Shown: in pieces, positions 1 through 8,120 of the stretch
Numbering within the stretch: the stretch's first letter is position 1
Layout: each line of letters begins with the position of its first letter
Translations under genes and position numbers: made by a program
The notes under the pieces: model-generated
What the model saw: the letters and a program-made list of their open reading frames with translations, nothing else
Database searches by the model: none
What the model was told of the DNA's origin: nothing
Assembly (NCBI GenBank): GCA_963669295.1
Contig: OY769938.1
Span: 1,798,001 to 1,862,000, forward strand
Length of the DNA stretch: 64,000 nucleotides
Direction: 5' to 3'
Source: G963669295 sp963669295
GTDB taxonomy: Bacteria; Bacteroidota; Bacteroidia; Flavobacteriales_D; CALLUQ01

Positions 1-2
1 AC

Positions 3-242
3 ACCTTACTCGACATTTATCACAGTACACTAAGTACCCGGATGAACGAGGTTATGAAAACTCTTACCATTATCTCCACCATTTTTATACCCCTAACATT
101 CATTGCCGGTATTTATGGAATGAACTTTGAACACATGCCGGAACTCTCCTGGAAGTATGGTTATTATGCTGTGCTTGGAGGAATGGCGGCGATTGTTGTA
201 GCCATGTTGCTGTATTTCAAGAAAGTGAAAAAATGGCTTTAG
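3..242 (+). CDS. corA: CorA-family magnesium/cobalt transporter, C-terminal fragment
   Basis: This is the 3' end of a gene that enters the window from the left; the frame is open from base 3 and stops at 240-242. The visible 79 residues hold the two C-terminal membrane helices of CorA channels, separated by the signature GMN (in YGMNFEHMPEL) that forms the pore-mouth loop. The protein ends in a short basic tail (KKVKKWL), as usual for the family. The role is divalent cation (Mg2+/Co2+) uptake at the inner membrane by a homopentamer. The N-terminal cytoplasmic domain lies outside the window, so the subfamily cannot be judged. Confidence 0.9.
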   Translation, partial: TLLDIYHSTLSTRMNEVMKTLTIISTIFIPLTFIAGIYGMNFEHMPELSWKYGYYAVLGGMAAIVVAMLLYFKKVKKWL

Positions 243-457
243 CCAAATTGCTTAACTCCCTCTGCAATAAAGGTGAATTCATTATGCCCCCTGGTGCGAA
301 AGAACACCAGAAAACTTCCTGAATAGTTGTTAATTATAGCATCGCTTATGTGCCTGAAAGCCTCTATAAAAGTGGCCTACAAAAAAATGTAGCAAAACTG
401 TGTGACCACTTTCTAAGATAACGTCTCAACACAAAACAATTAAACAAACAACATGAA

Positions 458-898
458 ATGAAATCACTTTCTTTAATTGCAGCTTTGTTGTTCGTTGCAA
501 CAGCATTTGCACAAGTGTCCTCAAAGGCAACCAACTTTTTGAACAAAAAGTATCCGAGTGCCACTAACGTAACGTGGAACGAAACCGAAGATGGTTATGA
601 AGCGGAGTTTGAGGTTGACAAAGAGTACTTACTGGCACGTTTTGACAACAGTTCCAATTGGATCGTGACCCGTGGCTCTATTACTGACGCAAAACTCCCC
701 AAAGCTGTTTCGGAAGCTTGTTACAAAAACTATGTGGATGGAATCATTGAATCTGTAGACAAGATTGAAGACCCAACAGGCATTCGCTATGAGGTAATGT
801 TGAGCGAGGACGATTCTTCGTACATCTTACTGGTTACGCAAGAAGGAAAAGTAATTGACACTACAACCATTGAGTTGGAAGACGATGACTTTGATTAA
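458..898 (+). CDS. Secreted PepSY-like (BLIP-like fold) protein
   Basis: A 146-residue protein with a clear signal peptide (hydrophobic residues 5-19 ending in AFAQ). The mature part resembles the PepSY-like family common in Bacteroidota (formerly DUF2874). It begins with an amphipathic helix (TNFLNKKYPSATNVTW) and continues with alternating beta strands, such as EDGYEAEFEVDKEYLLARF. The C-terminus is very acidic (ELEDDDFD). Members are periplasmic or secreted and of unknown function. An ATG six bases upstream is immediately followed by a stop, which fixes 458 as the start. TGTGACCA lies about 50 bases upstream, and a hairpin terminator follows. Family assignment is by recognition, not search. 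Confidence 0.75.
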   Translation: MKSLSLIAALLFVATAFAQVSSKATNFLNKKYPSATNVTWNETEDGYEAEFEVDKEYLLARFDNSSNWIVTRGSITDAKLPKAVSEACYKNYVDGIIESVDKIEDPTGIRYEVMLSEDDSSYILLVTQEGKVIDTTTIELEDDDFD

Positions 899-919
899 GT
901 TTATAGTTAAATAAGCATG

Positions 920-952
920 AGCGTCTGCCCACCGGTAGGCGCTTATTTTTTT
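920..952 (+). terminator. Rho-independent terminator after the PepSY-like gene
   Basis: Arms 920-929 and 934-943 pair over 10 bp, including two G-T wobbles, around a CACC loop. TATTTTTTT follows at 944-952. It lies 22 bases after the stop of the upstream gene. Confidence 0.75.
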
Positions 953-1030
953 GTGCATCCTGTGACTAAATGATTATTACCCGTCTAAACAATGTATTAA
1001 ATCTGGGAATAACCCATTAAAAAAATCATC

Positions 1031-1198
1031 ATGAACAAGCACAAATCCTCTCACAGCAAGGGTGACGATCAGAGCAAAGCAAGGCCTCGAAAGAAGAAGA
1101 ATGGGGCGTTAAAAAAGCAGCATCGTTTCAACCAGTTAAAATGGCGAATCAATCAATTTGATGATGAATATTTTTCTGAAGGGTTCTACTCAATATAA
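1031..1198 (+). CDS. Small very basic protein, 55 aa, unknown
   Basis: An ATG-initiated 56-codon frame ending in TAA, lying between two clear genes with 75 bases to the next start. The first 34 residues are strongly basic and polar, with HKSSHSKGDD and then RPRKKKNGALKKQHR. The C-terminus switches to an acidic and aromatic segment (QFDDEYFSEGFYSI). This composition resembles small nucleic-acid- or ribosome-associated proteins, but I recognise no family. Support for coding is the typical start, the non-random residue composition and the lack of any other explanation for the 375-base gap. It could be a conserved Bacteroidota small protein. Confidence 0.5.
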   Translation: MNKHKSSHSKGDDQSKARPRKKKNGALKKQHRFNQLKWRINQFDDEYFSEGFYSI

Positions 1199-1273
1199 AG
1201 GCACTATCGACCACAAGAATCTTTAAATACCAGCCTGTGGGTATATGTTTTACAATGATGCAATAACGTTATT

Positions 1274-2176
1274 ATGAAAAAAATACTTTTCCCCTTCCGC
1301 ATAGAGGATGACAATGGCCCGGCATTTTGTTATGCTGCCGCACTTGCTCGCCGACAGGATGCACAATTAGTCCTGATGAATGTTTTTTCATTGGAGTTAA
1401 AACAAGAACTCTCTCCACATAAGTATGGAAAGGCAGTAAGGAAAAAATGGCAGGAAGCGTTGGATGAAATACATGGTTTGAAAGGATATTACTTTAAGCA
1501 CTTTGCTAAACTTACTGCCGATCTCAAGTTGCGCACCTCCTACCGCATCGTAACAGGGCATTTGGAAGAAGAGGTGTTAAAAGTGGTACAATCGGGTGGG
1601 TTTGATTTGGTGGCATTGAATGGAGGTGGGCCGTTGATCCCTGATCAACCGGAGCAAGAAACCATTGCCCGCAAGATTTTGGAAACAACTTCCACAGCAG
1701 TACTTTTTATTCCTGCCGAGGTTGATTTGTTGAACATCCACCACATCGCTTTTGCCAATGACTTTCGGCCATTGATGCATGCGAGACATTTAATAAAGCA
1801 GTTTGTTGCCCTGGCGCATCTCTTTGACGCCAGCGCAGAGTTTATTCATATTTCCGAAGATGGTACATTGAAGCATATAGACGACACAGCCACCATGGAT
1901 TGCATTCGCAAGCTGGAAGCAACAAGCGAACGCTATACCCTTACGGTGCTCAAAAGTAGCACCCCCGTTAAGAGCATGAAAACACATTGTAAAGTGGAAG
2001 ATGTTGGGCTACTGGTTGCCATTAAGAAGCAACGTCGTTTTATCAACAAATGGTTCCACGAGAGTTTTACCGGAAAGTTGTTTGAGAACATCAGAGTACC
2101 CATTTTGATTCTAAAAGATTCCGATTTGGTTGAGGTGAATAAGGTGCAACAAGAAAAGGACACTATTGTTTGTTGA
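1274..2176 (+). CDS. Universal stress protein-like, two-domain
   Basis: 300 residues, consistent with two tandem Usp (alpha/beta nucleotide-binding) domains. The first strand reads MKKILFPFR, followed by a helix and the core strand AQLVLMNVFS; a second half begins near residue 155 (IHHIAFANDF). The ATP-binding G-x2-G-x9-G-S motif is not visible in either half, so this may be a non-ATP-binding or degenerate Usp. It shares the unusual KKILFPFR opening with the 161-aa protein at 8121-8606, suggesting the two are related. Usp proteins are cytoplasmic and respond to starvation, hypoxia or redox stress. It converges on the sigma factor gene across a bidirectional terminator. Confidence 0.7.
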   Translation: MKKILFPFRIEDDNGPAFCYAAALARRQDAQLVLMNVFSLELKQELSPHKYGKAVRKKWQEALDEIHGLKGYYFKHFAKLTADLKLRTSYRIVTGHLEEEVLKVVQSGGFDLVALNGGGPLIPDQPEQETIARKILETTSTAVLFIPAEVDLLNIHHIAFANDFRPLMHARHLIKQFVALAHLFDASAEFIHISEDGTLKHIDDTATMDCIRKLEATSERYTLTVLKSSTPVKSMKTHCKVEDVGLLVAIKKQRRFINKWFHESFTGKLFENIRVPILILKDSDLVEVNKVQQEKDTIVC

Positions 2177-2247
2177 TTTTATGGGTGGATAAACAACCGG
2201 TATTAGTGTTCAAGAAAATACTTGGCGAAACATGCAAAAAAAGAAAA

Positions 2248-2297
2248 CCCCGGCACGGTGAATGTTAGGATTGGTAGTCTTCCGTGCCGGGGTTTTT
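2248..2297. terminator. Bidirectional terminator between convergent genes
   Basis: A perfect 11-bp stem pairs CCCCGGCACGG (2248-2258) with its complement at 2282-2292, around a 23-nt loop. T5 follows on the right and an A-rich run (2237-2247) lies on the left, so it can terminate both the Usp gene (+) and the sigma factor gene (-), whose stop is at 2313. Confidence 0.85.
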
Positions 2298-2312
2298 ATG
2301 ACCGCAGTAGGG

Positions 2313-2891
2313 TTATGCGGCGGGTTTAAACGACGGATAATGTTGTTGGTAGGATTGGTTTACTTTTAATCTCGCTCTACTCAAGCGCATTTTTATAGCA
2401 CTAGCACCAAGTCCGAACATTTCCTGTAATTCTTTGATTGATTTCTTCTGTTCGTATTTAAGTACTAACAACTGGCGATCCAACTCAGGCATGCCATCAA
2501 GCAATGTTTTCACCTGCTCGAATTGAAGCTCTTGTTCCATTAATACGTCTATATCTTCTGAGGCCTCTTCTTCCAAATGGTAGCAAGTGTCGATGTCGGT
2601 ATAATGCTTGTTCTTCTTTTTGCGAAGTACCTCGGTGCAATGGTTTACTGTAATGGAGTATAACCAGGTAGAGAAGGAGGCCGTTCCACGAAAGGTCTTC
2701 ATCTTTTCAAATGACTTCAATAAGATGTCTTGTGTCAAATCGTAAGCTTCATCAGCATTCTTCATAAACGAAAGGCATTTGGCATAAACTTTCTCTGAGT
2801 ATCGTTGGTATAAAATGCCCATCGACTCTCTGTCGCCCTGCAAGTAACGCTCAATCAATTGCTGATCTGTGGGTAGACATGTAGTATTCAT
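2313..2891 (-). CDS. RNA polymerase ECF-type sigma-70 factor
   Basis: 192 residues with the usual two-domain ECF layout. Region 2 spans about residues 10-90: YLQGDRESMGILYQRYSEKVY, then DEAYDLTQDILLKSFEKM for core binding and -10 recognition, and FSTWLYSITVNHCTEVLRKKK. A strongly acidic linker follows (LEEEASEDIDVLMEQE). Region 4 (residues 120-180) has the helix-turn-helix KSIKELQEMFGLGASAIKMRLSRARLK. No anti-sigma gene is adjacent, because the next gene on this strand is absent and the neighbour is convergent. It is therefore either orphan or controlled from elsewhere. The start is an ATG. Confidence 0.9.
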   Translation of the reverse strand: MNTTCLPTDQQLIERYLQGDRESMGILYQRYSEKVYAKCLSFMKNADEAYDLTQDILLKSFEKMKTFRGTASFSTWLYSITVNHCTEVLRKKKNKHYTDIDTCYHLEEEASEDIDVLMEQELQFEQVKTLLDGMPELDRQLLVLKYEQKKSIKELQEMFGLGASAIKMRLSRARLKVNQSYQQHYPSFKPAA

Positions 2892-3045
2892 CTTAACGTG
2901 TTTTAAACAGTTTTAAATCTGCTGCTAAGATGAGGCAATACAAAAGGCTGGATAAGCGTAGAAAAGCGTATTTTGAAATTTACGGAATACTCCTATAAGG
3001 TAAGGATTTCACATAGTGGTCTACGAGAAATGCGTAGACACACAA

Positions 3046-3699
3046 TTAGTCGTCAAGTAACCCTTTGCTGATGGCATACTTGACAAGACCCACAGTATTC
3101 TTTACGCCTAGTTTTTCCAGCAAGTTTCTTCTGTGGGTGTCAACGGTTCTGATGCTGATGAATAACTTTTCGGCAATTTCAGGGTTAGAGTACTCTTGCG
3201 CGATGAGGTTTAATACTTCCAGTTCCCGGTCGGTTAATGGAATTTCGTCTTTCTTACGTTCTTTACCGGTGTTTTTGGAATGCAATTGCTCCAGCAGCTT
3301 AGAAGATACTTCACTACTAAAGTAGCTGCTTCCAGAATGCACGGCTTTAATGGCAGCAACCATTTCATCCCTGCCCGCATTCTTTAAAATATACCCCTTT
3401 GCTCCAGCATCCAACATTTTAACAATGTAGGTGGTGTCGGAATGCATGGAAAGAGCCAGTATTTCAACTTCCGTATAATTCTCTTTTATTTTTTGAGTGG
3501 TTTCAATGCCATTCATCGAACCCATATCAATATCCATTAGCACCACATCGGGAGTGTTGATGGCTATTTTCTCCAACGCATCCATTCCGTCGCATGCTTC
3601 GTCGAGTACCTGCATGTCTTTTTCCTTTTCCAAAAGTGCAATGATGCCGTCTCTAAACATGCGATGATCGTCAACAATGAGAATGCTTATTTTACTCAT
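3046..3699 (-). CDS. NarL/FixJ-type response regulator
   Basis: 217 residues. The receiver domain (1-120) shows the acidic pair in IVDDHRMF, the phosphoacceptor Asp in DVVLMDIDMG, the conserved Ser/Thr strand and Lys in GAKGYILKNA. The C-terminal LuxR-type HTH (about 150-215) reads LTDRELEVLNLIAQ and then TVDTHRRNLLEKLG. Its ATG lies two bases after the stop of the histidine kinase, so the two are cotranscribed and form a cognate pair. A LuxR-type output domain implies direct DNA binding after phosphorylation. Targets are unknown; the divergent ATP-grasp operon is the nearest candidate. Confidence 0.92.
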   Translation of the reverse strand: MSKISILIVDDHRMFRDGIIALLEKEKDMQVLDEACDGMDALEKIAINTPDVVLMDIDMGSMNGIETTQKIKENYTEVEILALSMHSDTTYIVKMLDAGAKGYILKNAGRDEMVAAIKAVHSGSSYFSSEVSSKLLEQLHSKNTGKERKKDEIPLTDRELEVLNLIAQEYSNPEIAEKLFISIRTVDTHRRNLLEKLGVKNTVGLVKYAISKGLLDD

Positions 3700-3701
3700 A
3701 G

Positions 3702-4706
3702 TTATTGAATTAATGGAACCTCTACCGATATTAAAGTACCCCGGTTAGGTTGGGTGTCAATGATTAACGCTCCTTTTAATGCCGTTGTTCTTGTTTCTAC
3801 ATTTTTAAGTCCAATGCCATCTGATGTTTCCAGTATATCTACATTAAAGCCCATGCCATTGTCTTCTACCATCAACACTACCGTTTCAGCATGCTCTATC
3901 AGTTGAACATTTATTTTAGATGCCCTGGCATACTTGATGGCGTTGTTCAACAATTCCTGGCCGATGCGATACATCCCTAGTTCAATAACAGGGTCAAGCC
4001 GTTCTTTTGATCGATCAGAATAAAAGAACTCGATTTTTACCGGATACTTGTCATCAACTCGCACACACAAGTTTTGGAGTGCCGCTACCAAACCAAAATC
4101 AGTAAGTGCCTTGGGCATCAACGCATGAGAGATGCTACGCATGTCGCTGGTGGCAGTATCAATCAGGTCATACAGTTTTTCGTATTTACTGTTGAGGTCT
4201 GGCCTTCCTTGTTCAGCTTGCAGGGTTTCCAGGTTAATTTTAATGGTAGAGAGAGTTGGTGCAAGGCCATCATGTATTTCCTTAGATAGTCGTTTTCTTT
4301 CCAGTTCCTGCCCTTCCATCATGGCATGCAGGGCTTCTGTTTCTTCCTCCTTTAATTCCGTAACATCTTCAATTGTAATGACCATTCCGTTAGGAATTTT
4401 TCTTCCCCTTACGGTCAAAAACTTCTCCTCGTAAGGCAATCCTTCAAGGTTAAAGGGAGTGGGAGTTGCTGTTAAGCATTGTTTCAATTCACTAAGAAAA
4501 TGGGGGAAGGCTTCAATTAATGGTAGCAAACGAACACCTGTTATTTCTTCAGCCGTTCCTGCAATGCCTAAAAACCGAATAGCCCTGTTGTTGATCATGG
4601 TAATTTCTCCTTCGGTATCAATGGCAATCACACCATAAGGTGAAGCCCAAATGAGCGACAGCAAAAACTCATAGGTTTCAGAGTAATCGTCTATTGGTGC
4701 TTGCAT
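3702..4706 (-). CDS. PAS-domain HisKA_3-type sensor histidine kinase
   Basis: About 334 residues and no transmembrane segment, so probably a cytoplasmic sensor. The N-terminal PAS domain (about 15-125) includes SPYGVIAIDTEGEITMINNRA. The HisKA_3 dimerisation helix carries the phospho-acceptor His in RLSKEIHDGLAPTLS. The HATPase domain has the N box (ELLNNAIKYA), the G1 box (VEDNGMGFN) and the G2 box (DGIGLKNV). This NarX/DegS-type kinase belongs with the LuxR-type regulator immediately downstream. I chose the ATG at 4706; a TTG three codons upstream is the alternative. The bound PAS ligand (haem, flavin or none) cannot be told from sequence. Confidence 0.9.
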   Translation of the reverse strand: MQAPIDDYSETYEFLLSLIWASPYGVIAIDTEGEITMINNRAIRFLGIAGTAEEITGVRLLPLIEAFPHFLSELKQCLTATPTPFNLEGLPYEEKFLTVRGRKIPNGMVITIEDVTELKEEETEALHAMMEGQELERKRLSKEIHDGLAPTLSTIKINLETLQAEQGRPDLNSKYEKLYDLIDTATSDMRSISHALMPKALTDFGLVAALQNLCVRVDDKYPVKIEFFYSDRSKERLDPVIELGMYRIGQELLNNAIKYARASKINVQLIEHAETVVLMVEDNGMGFNVDILETSDGIGLKNVETRTTALKGALIIDTQPNRGTLISVEVPLIQ

Positions 4707-4829
4707 AGCTATCAAGTAGTTAATGAGTTAAAAATAGGGATTTATTCCTTCGCCAAACGCTATTCCTCTCAACAAAAATAATGTGACCAAACCAACAGTT
4801 TACGTCCACAAATAAATACTTACTGAATC

Positions 4830-6260
4830 ATGCGTGTAGAATTGATTAACCCCGGTCAGTTTGAGCCGGAGAATCATTGGTATGAAAAGTCGTTTAGTGC
4901 GACCATTCACCCAATGGTGAATTACTTTTTTTCGTTAGACAAAGAGCGATTGATAAAACGTTATTGCCATTTGCATCCTGCCGTTTCCCGCAGAAAGCTA
5001 TCACAGATTTTATCCTATCAGCCCAGGTACTATTTTTTATCAGGAGCAGATTTATTGCATGTAACTACTGAAAAAGGGAAACGGCAAATGGTAGTGATCG
5101 AGAGCAACTCCTGCCCTTCGGGGCAAAAATCAATGCCTTTGTTGAATGAATTCAATGAATCAGGGGGGTACAAGGCTTTTATTGAGCAAACGGTAAAGCC
5201 CACTGCTGCGGCAAAGCGAAAAAAAGAAGGGGCGCTGGCGGTGTTGTACGACAAGAATTATATGGAGGCCTCCGGTTATGCGCACGCGCTGGCGGATAGC
5301 TTTAACGAAAAGGTGTACCTCGTACCATTTTACGACCAACAAGATGACGAAACGGTTCAGGTGGTCGATCATTTCATCGAAGTAAGGTGGGGCAATGAAT
5401 GGGTAAAAACAAGAATGGTGTTTCGTTACCTTACTCAAAAACCCTGGAACAGACTACCGGTTTATTCCAAAACAATCATTTTCAACCCGGTGATTACTTG
5501 TTTGGCAGGAGGTAGAAACAAAATGATTGCAGCGAAGGCCTATTCCATGTACAACGCTGAATTGTTGGAGCATCACCTTTCCATCCACACCCCAGAAACC
5601 ATTTGGGACGTAAGCAAGGCTGAAATTCCCTTATGGGTAAACAAGTTGGGGGGGAAAGCCGTGGTGAAAATTCCATATAGTAATGCCGGACAGGGTGTAT
5701 ATACCATTGTCAACAAAAAAGAATTGGCTGATTTCATGGCTATGGATTTCCATTACGATAAATTCATCGTACAAAGTTTGATTGGCAATTACCATTGGAG
5801 TTCAACTGGCACTTCAGGAAAGTTTTATCATGTTGGCACAGTGCCCGACAAGAAAGGAGGCAGTTACGTGTTGGACTTTAGAATGATGATTCATGCTACC
5901 CCACAGGGCTATCGTCCGCTTAACATTTATTCACGACGTGCCAAACTGCCCTTGCCCGACCAATTGGAAGCAGGAGCACATTCGTGGGATGTGTTGGGAA
6001 CAAACCTTTCTTACAAAGGAGAAAAGGGAGAATGGAAATCGGATACCACTCGTTTGTTGTTGATGGATCGCAAAGACTTTAACAAACTGGGCATTGGCTT
6101 AGACGATTTAATTGATGGGTACATTCAAACCGTACTCACAGCTATTGCCATTGATAAAATGGCGCAGCAGATTATAAATACAAAAAGACGTTTAAATCGA
6201 AAGCTCTTTCGATCATTGAACGACGATGAGACCCTACTTTCAGAAATCTTACTGGCATGA
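4830..6260 (+). CDS. ATP-grasp-fold protein, predicted amide/peptide ligase
   Basis: 476 residues, cytoplasmic, no signal. The central part reads as an ATP-grasp fold: GGKAVVKIPYSNAGQGVYTI (near residue 272) matches the Lys-containing, Gly-rich ATP-binding strand-loop; FIVQSLIG is the adenine-contact strand; DFRMMIHATPQGYRPLNIYSR is the D-x-R catalytic strand. The first 200 residues contain an ESNSCPSGQ stretch in strand context and no family I recognise. Its last four bases overlap the start of an AstE/AspA-type deacylase (ATGA), so the two are translationally coupled. ATP-grasp enzymes join a carboxylate to an amine or thiol; partner and product here are unknown. The metal-binding E-x-N motif near the C-terminus is not obvious, so catalysis is inferred. 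Confidence 0.65.
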   Translation: MRVELINPGQFEPENHWYEKSFSATIHPMVNYFFSLDKERLIKRYCHLHPAVSRRKLSQILSYQPRYYFLSGADLLHVTTEKGKRQMVVIESNSCPSGQKSMPLLNEFNESGGYKAFIEQTVKPTAAAKRKKEGALAVLYDKNYMEASGYAHALADSFNEKVYLVPFYDQQDDETVQVVDHFIEVRWGNEWVKTRMVFRYLTQKPWNRLPVYSKTIIFNPVITCLAGGRNKMIAAKAYSMYNAELLEHHLSIHTPETIWDVSKAEIPLWVNKLGGKAVVKIPYSNAGQGVYTIVNKKELADFMAMDFHYDKFIVQSLIGNYHWSSTGTSGKFYHVGTVPDKKGGSYVLDFRMMIHATPQGYRPLNIYSRRAKLPLPDQLEAGAHSWDVLGTNLSYKGEKGEWKSDTTRLLLMDRKDFNKLGIGLDDLIDGYIQTVLTAIAIDKMAQQIINTKRRLNRKLFRSLNDDETLLSEILLA

Positions 6261-7246
6261 AGTTTCAAGATATACCGGTTGTCCTACAACTAGACCTCGA
6301 TAAAGTACCTGAAGGAACGATTCAACATTATTGGATTGACCTGGTGGCCAATGGTATTGCACAATCCATTTATGTACCTGCAATTGTAGCCAAAGGCAAA
6401 AAGCCTGGCCCGGTTTTAGGATTAACAGCGGTGGTACATGGCAACGAATTGAATGGCCTTTCGATCATTCAACGACTCTTTAAACAATTAAACGTCGATG
6501 AAATATCAGGAACAGTAGTAAGTATCCCGGTGGTAAATGTACCATCCATTTTGAGCCATGAACGCCGGTTCATAGATGGCGAAGACTTGAACCGCATCAT
6601 GCCAGGAAAGGCTGATGGCAACCGTAGTGAGGTATATGCGCATCGTATCATTGACCGAATTATTCAACATTTTGACTTTTTGATTGACTTACACACGGCA
6701 AGCTTTGGGCGGGTAAACTCGTATTACATCCGCGCCAACATGGCCTCTCCGGTAACCCGTGAAATGGCGTTGTTACAGAATGCCCCCATTATATTGAACA
6801 ATGAAGGTAAAGATGGGACATTGCGTAGTGCCGCCTCTGATTTGGGAATTGATTCCATTACAGTAGAGGTGGGTGATCCAAACAAATTTCAGCAGGGTAT
6901 GATCCGCTCAGGACTTACAGGCATTTTTAATGTACTAAGTCATCTTGAAATGATTAAAGACCCCATCGAAACTCCAGACATTACTCCGGTAATTTGCAAA
7001 GGCTCTTACTGGTTGTATGCTGATCGGGGAGGTATTTTAGAGGTAGTTCCTGGCATCAATGAACCGGTATATGCTGGTAACAAAATTGCTGTGGTTAAAG
7101 ATGTGTTTGGGCATCCTATTAAAGTATATCTGGCCCCAGAGGATGGCATTGTCATTGGCAAAAGTGTTCAGCCCATCAATCAAACCGGAGGGAGAATTTT
7201 GCATCTCGGTTTGGTAAAGTCAGGGCAAAAAGTCGCCATTCAATAA
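6257..7246 (+). CDS. Succinylglutamate desuccinylase/aspartoacylase-family zinc hydrolase
   Basis: 329 residues with the M14-like zinc amidohydrolase signature. Zinc ligands lie in VVHGNELNG (His, Glu) and DFLIDLHTAS (His). Substrate-carboxylate residues lie in ERRFIDGEDLNRIMPG, and the catalytic Glu lies in ITVEVGDP. The family cleaves N-acyl amino acids or deacylates small peptides. The C-terminal 80 residues (YWLYADRGGILEVVPG onward) form the beta barrel common to AstE-like proteins. It overlaps the ATP-grasp gene by 4 bp. A ligase coupled to a deacylase suggests either synthesis and recycling of one amide-bonded metabolite or modification and demodification of a peptide. All expected catalytic residues are present. 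The substrate is unknown. Confidence 0.85.
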   Translation: MKFQDIPVVLQLDLDKVPEGTIQHYWIDLVANGIAQSIYVPAIVAKGKKPGPVLGLTAVVHGNELNGLSIIQRLFKQLNVDEISGTVVSIPVVNVPSILSHERRFIDGEDLNRIMPGKADGNRSEVYAHRIIDRIIQHFDFLIDLHTASFGRVNSYYIRANMASPVTREMALLQNAPIILNNEGKDGTLRSAASDLGIDSITVEVGDPNKFQQGMIRSGLTGIFNVLSHLEMIKDPIETPDITPVICKGSYWLYADRGGILEVVPGINEPVYAGNKIAVVKDVFGHPIKVYLAPEDGIVIGKSVQPINQTGGRILHLGLVKSGQKVAIQ

Positions 7247-7269
7247 ACTATCCAATGAGTGTTGGTAAC

Positions 7270-7297
7270 AAAAAAGGGCTTCGCGGTCGCGAAGCCC
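7270..7297 (-). terminator. Terminator of the VOC-protein operon
   Basis: A perfect 10-bp stem pairs GGGCTTCGCG (7276-7285) with its complement at 7288-7297. An A6 run at 7270-7275 becomes the U-tract on the minus strand. It lies about 75 bases beyond the stop of the minus-strand VOC gene and could also act weakly on the plus-strand deacylase transcript. Confidence 0.75.
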
Positions 7298-7374
7298 CTC
7301 TGCACTGGATGTGGGAAAAGGAGAATACAGTTCCAGCACACTGATAACAACCTTTACCATCCCTGTTGTAGTGC

Positions 7375-7818
7375 TTACTTTAACAAAGGAAACTGTTCGC
7401 TGGAAAAAACATTATTGGGGTCGGCGAATGACTTAAATTCGATGGCGTAACCGTTCGGATCTTCCACAAACATCGTTGCTTGCTCGCCTACCTTACCCAA
7501 AAAAATGGTTTTTGGCGATACCAAAAAAGGTACTTTATCCTGTTCTAAACGTTGTTTTAATACATGCCACGCATCCCAGGCTAATATCACTCCAAAATGC
7601 CTTACTGCTGCTTCGATGGTATCAATCTTTATTTTGTAGCGTCGATTGGGTACTGCGTTGGGCAACACTTGAAATGTGAGTTGATGCCCAAAGAAGTTAA
7701 TGTCAATCCAATTGCTATTGGTACGACCAATTTCACAGCCCAATACTTGTTTGTAAAACACTTCTGTTTGTTTTAAATCCGTAATTGGAAGTGCCAAATG
7801 AAAACAGAGGGAGGTCAT
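7375..7818 (-). CDS. VOC-superfamily (glyoxalase-like) protein
   Basis: 147 residues with two beta-alpha-beta-beta-beta modules. The first has CFHLALPITDLKQTEVFYKQVLGC, a typical N-terminal VOC strand with a possible metal His, and INFFGHQLTFQV. The second ends in ATMFVEDPNGYAIEFKSF, where the Glu would be the last metal ligand. The family includes glyoxalases, dioxygenases and antibiotic-binding proteins; none of these can be chosen from sequence. Its ATG overlaps the TGA of the upstream 95-aa gene by 4 bp (7815-7818), so the two are cotranscribed. A terminator follows at 7270-7297. Confidence 0.85.
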   Translation of the reverse strand: MTSLCFHLALPITDLKQTEVFYKQVLGCEIGRTNSNWIDINFFGHQLTFQVLPNAVPNRRYKIKIDTIEAAVRHFGVILAWDAWHVLKQRLEQDKVPFLVSPKTIFLGKVGEQATMFVEDPNGYAIEFKSFADPNNVFSSEQFPLLK

Positions 7819-8102
7819 TCGTCTATCTCATTTGAAGGTTCGTCGTCAATTTCTTCATTGTCGTAATACAATGCCGAAAGGTCATCGCCCGATTCAGGTG
7901 GCACACCTAACCACCCCTCGTTTACACGTACAAGGTAGGTGGTGTCTTGCATGTCTAGCAAAAAGGCATAAAAAAACGTATTGATGCTTTGCTTTACTTT
8001 GAAAACATAGTGCTCAAAACCATCAGGATAAATTTCCTTAATCTTTGATAAGAGCTCCGGTTTCAATTTTTCGTAGCTGGTAAGGATTCTTTTTTTGTTC
8101 AT
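7815..8102 (-). CDS. Hypothetical protein, 95 aa, with acidic tail
   Basis: A small soluble protein with a mixed alpha/beta pattern. It starts MNKKRILTSYEKLKPELLSK, continues with YPDGFEHYVFKVKQS and strands FFYAFLLDM and TYLVRVNE, and ends in a disordered acidic tail (YDNEEIDDEPSNEIDE). I recognise the pattern as a recurring Bacteroidota hypothetical but know no function. It sits between a Usp-like gene (19 bases upstream) and a VOC protein (4-bp overlap), so all three probably form one operon. Confidence 0.7.
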   Translation of the reverse strand: MNKKRILTSYEKLKPELLSKIKEIYPDGFEHYVFKVKQSINTFFYAFLLDMQDTTYLVRVNEGWLGVPPESGDDLSALYYDNEEIDDEPSNEIDE

Positions 8103-8120
8103 GACGATTCGTATTAGTTA

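Noticed and set aside
7259..7450. GTG-started plus-strand frame of 63 codons with a Cys-rich stretch
   Set aside because: It runs through the hairpin terminator at 7270-7297 and into the 3' end of the convergent VOC gene; the Cys pairs are probably accidental.
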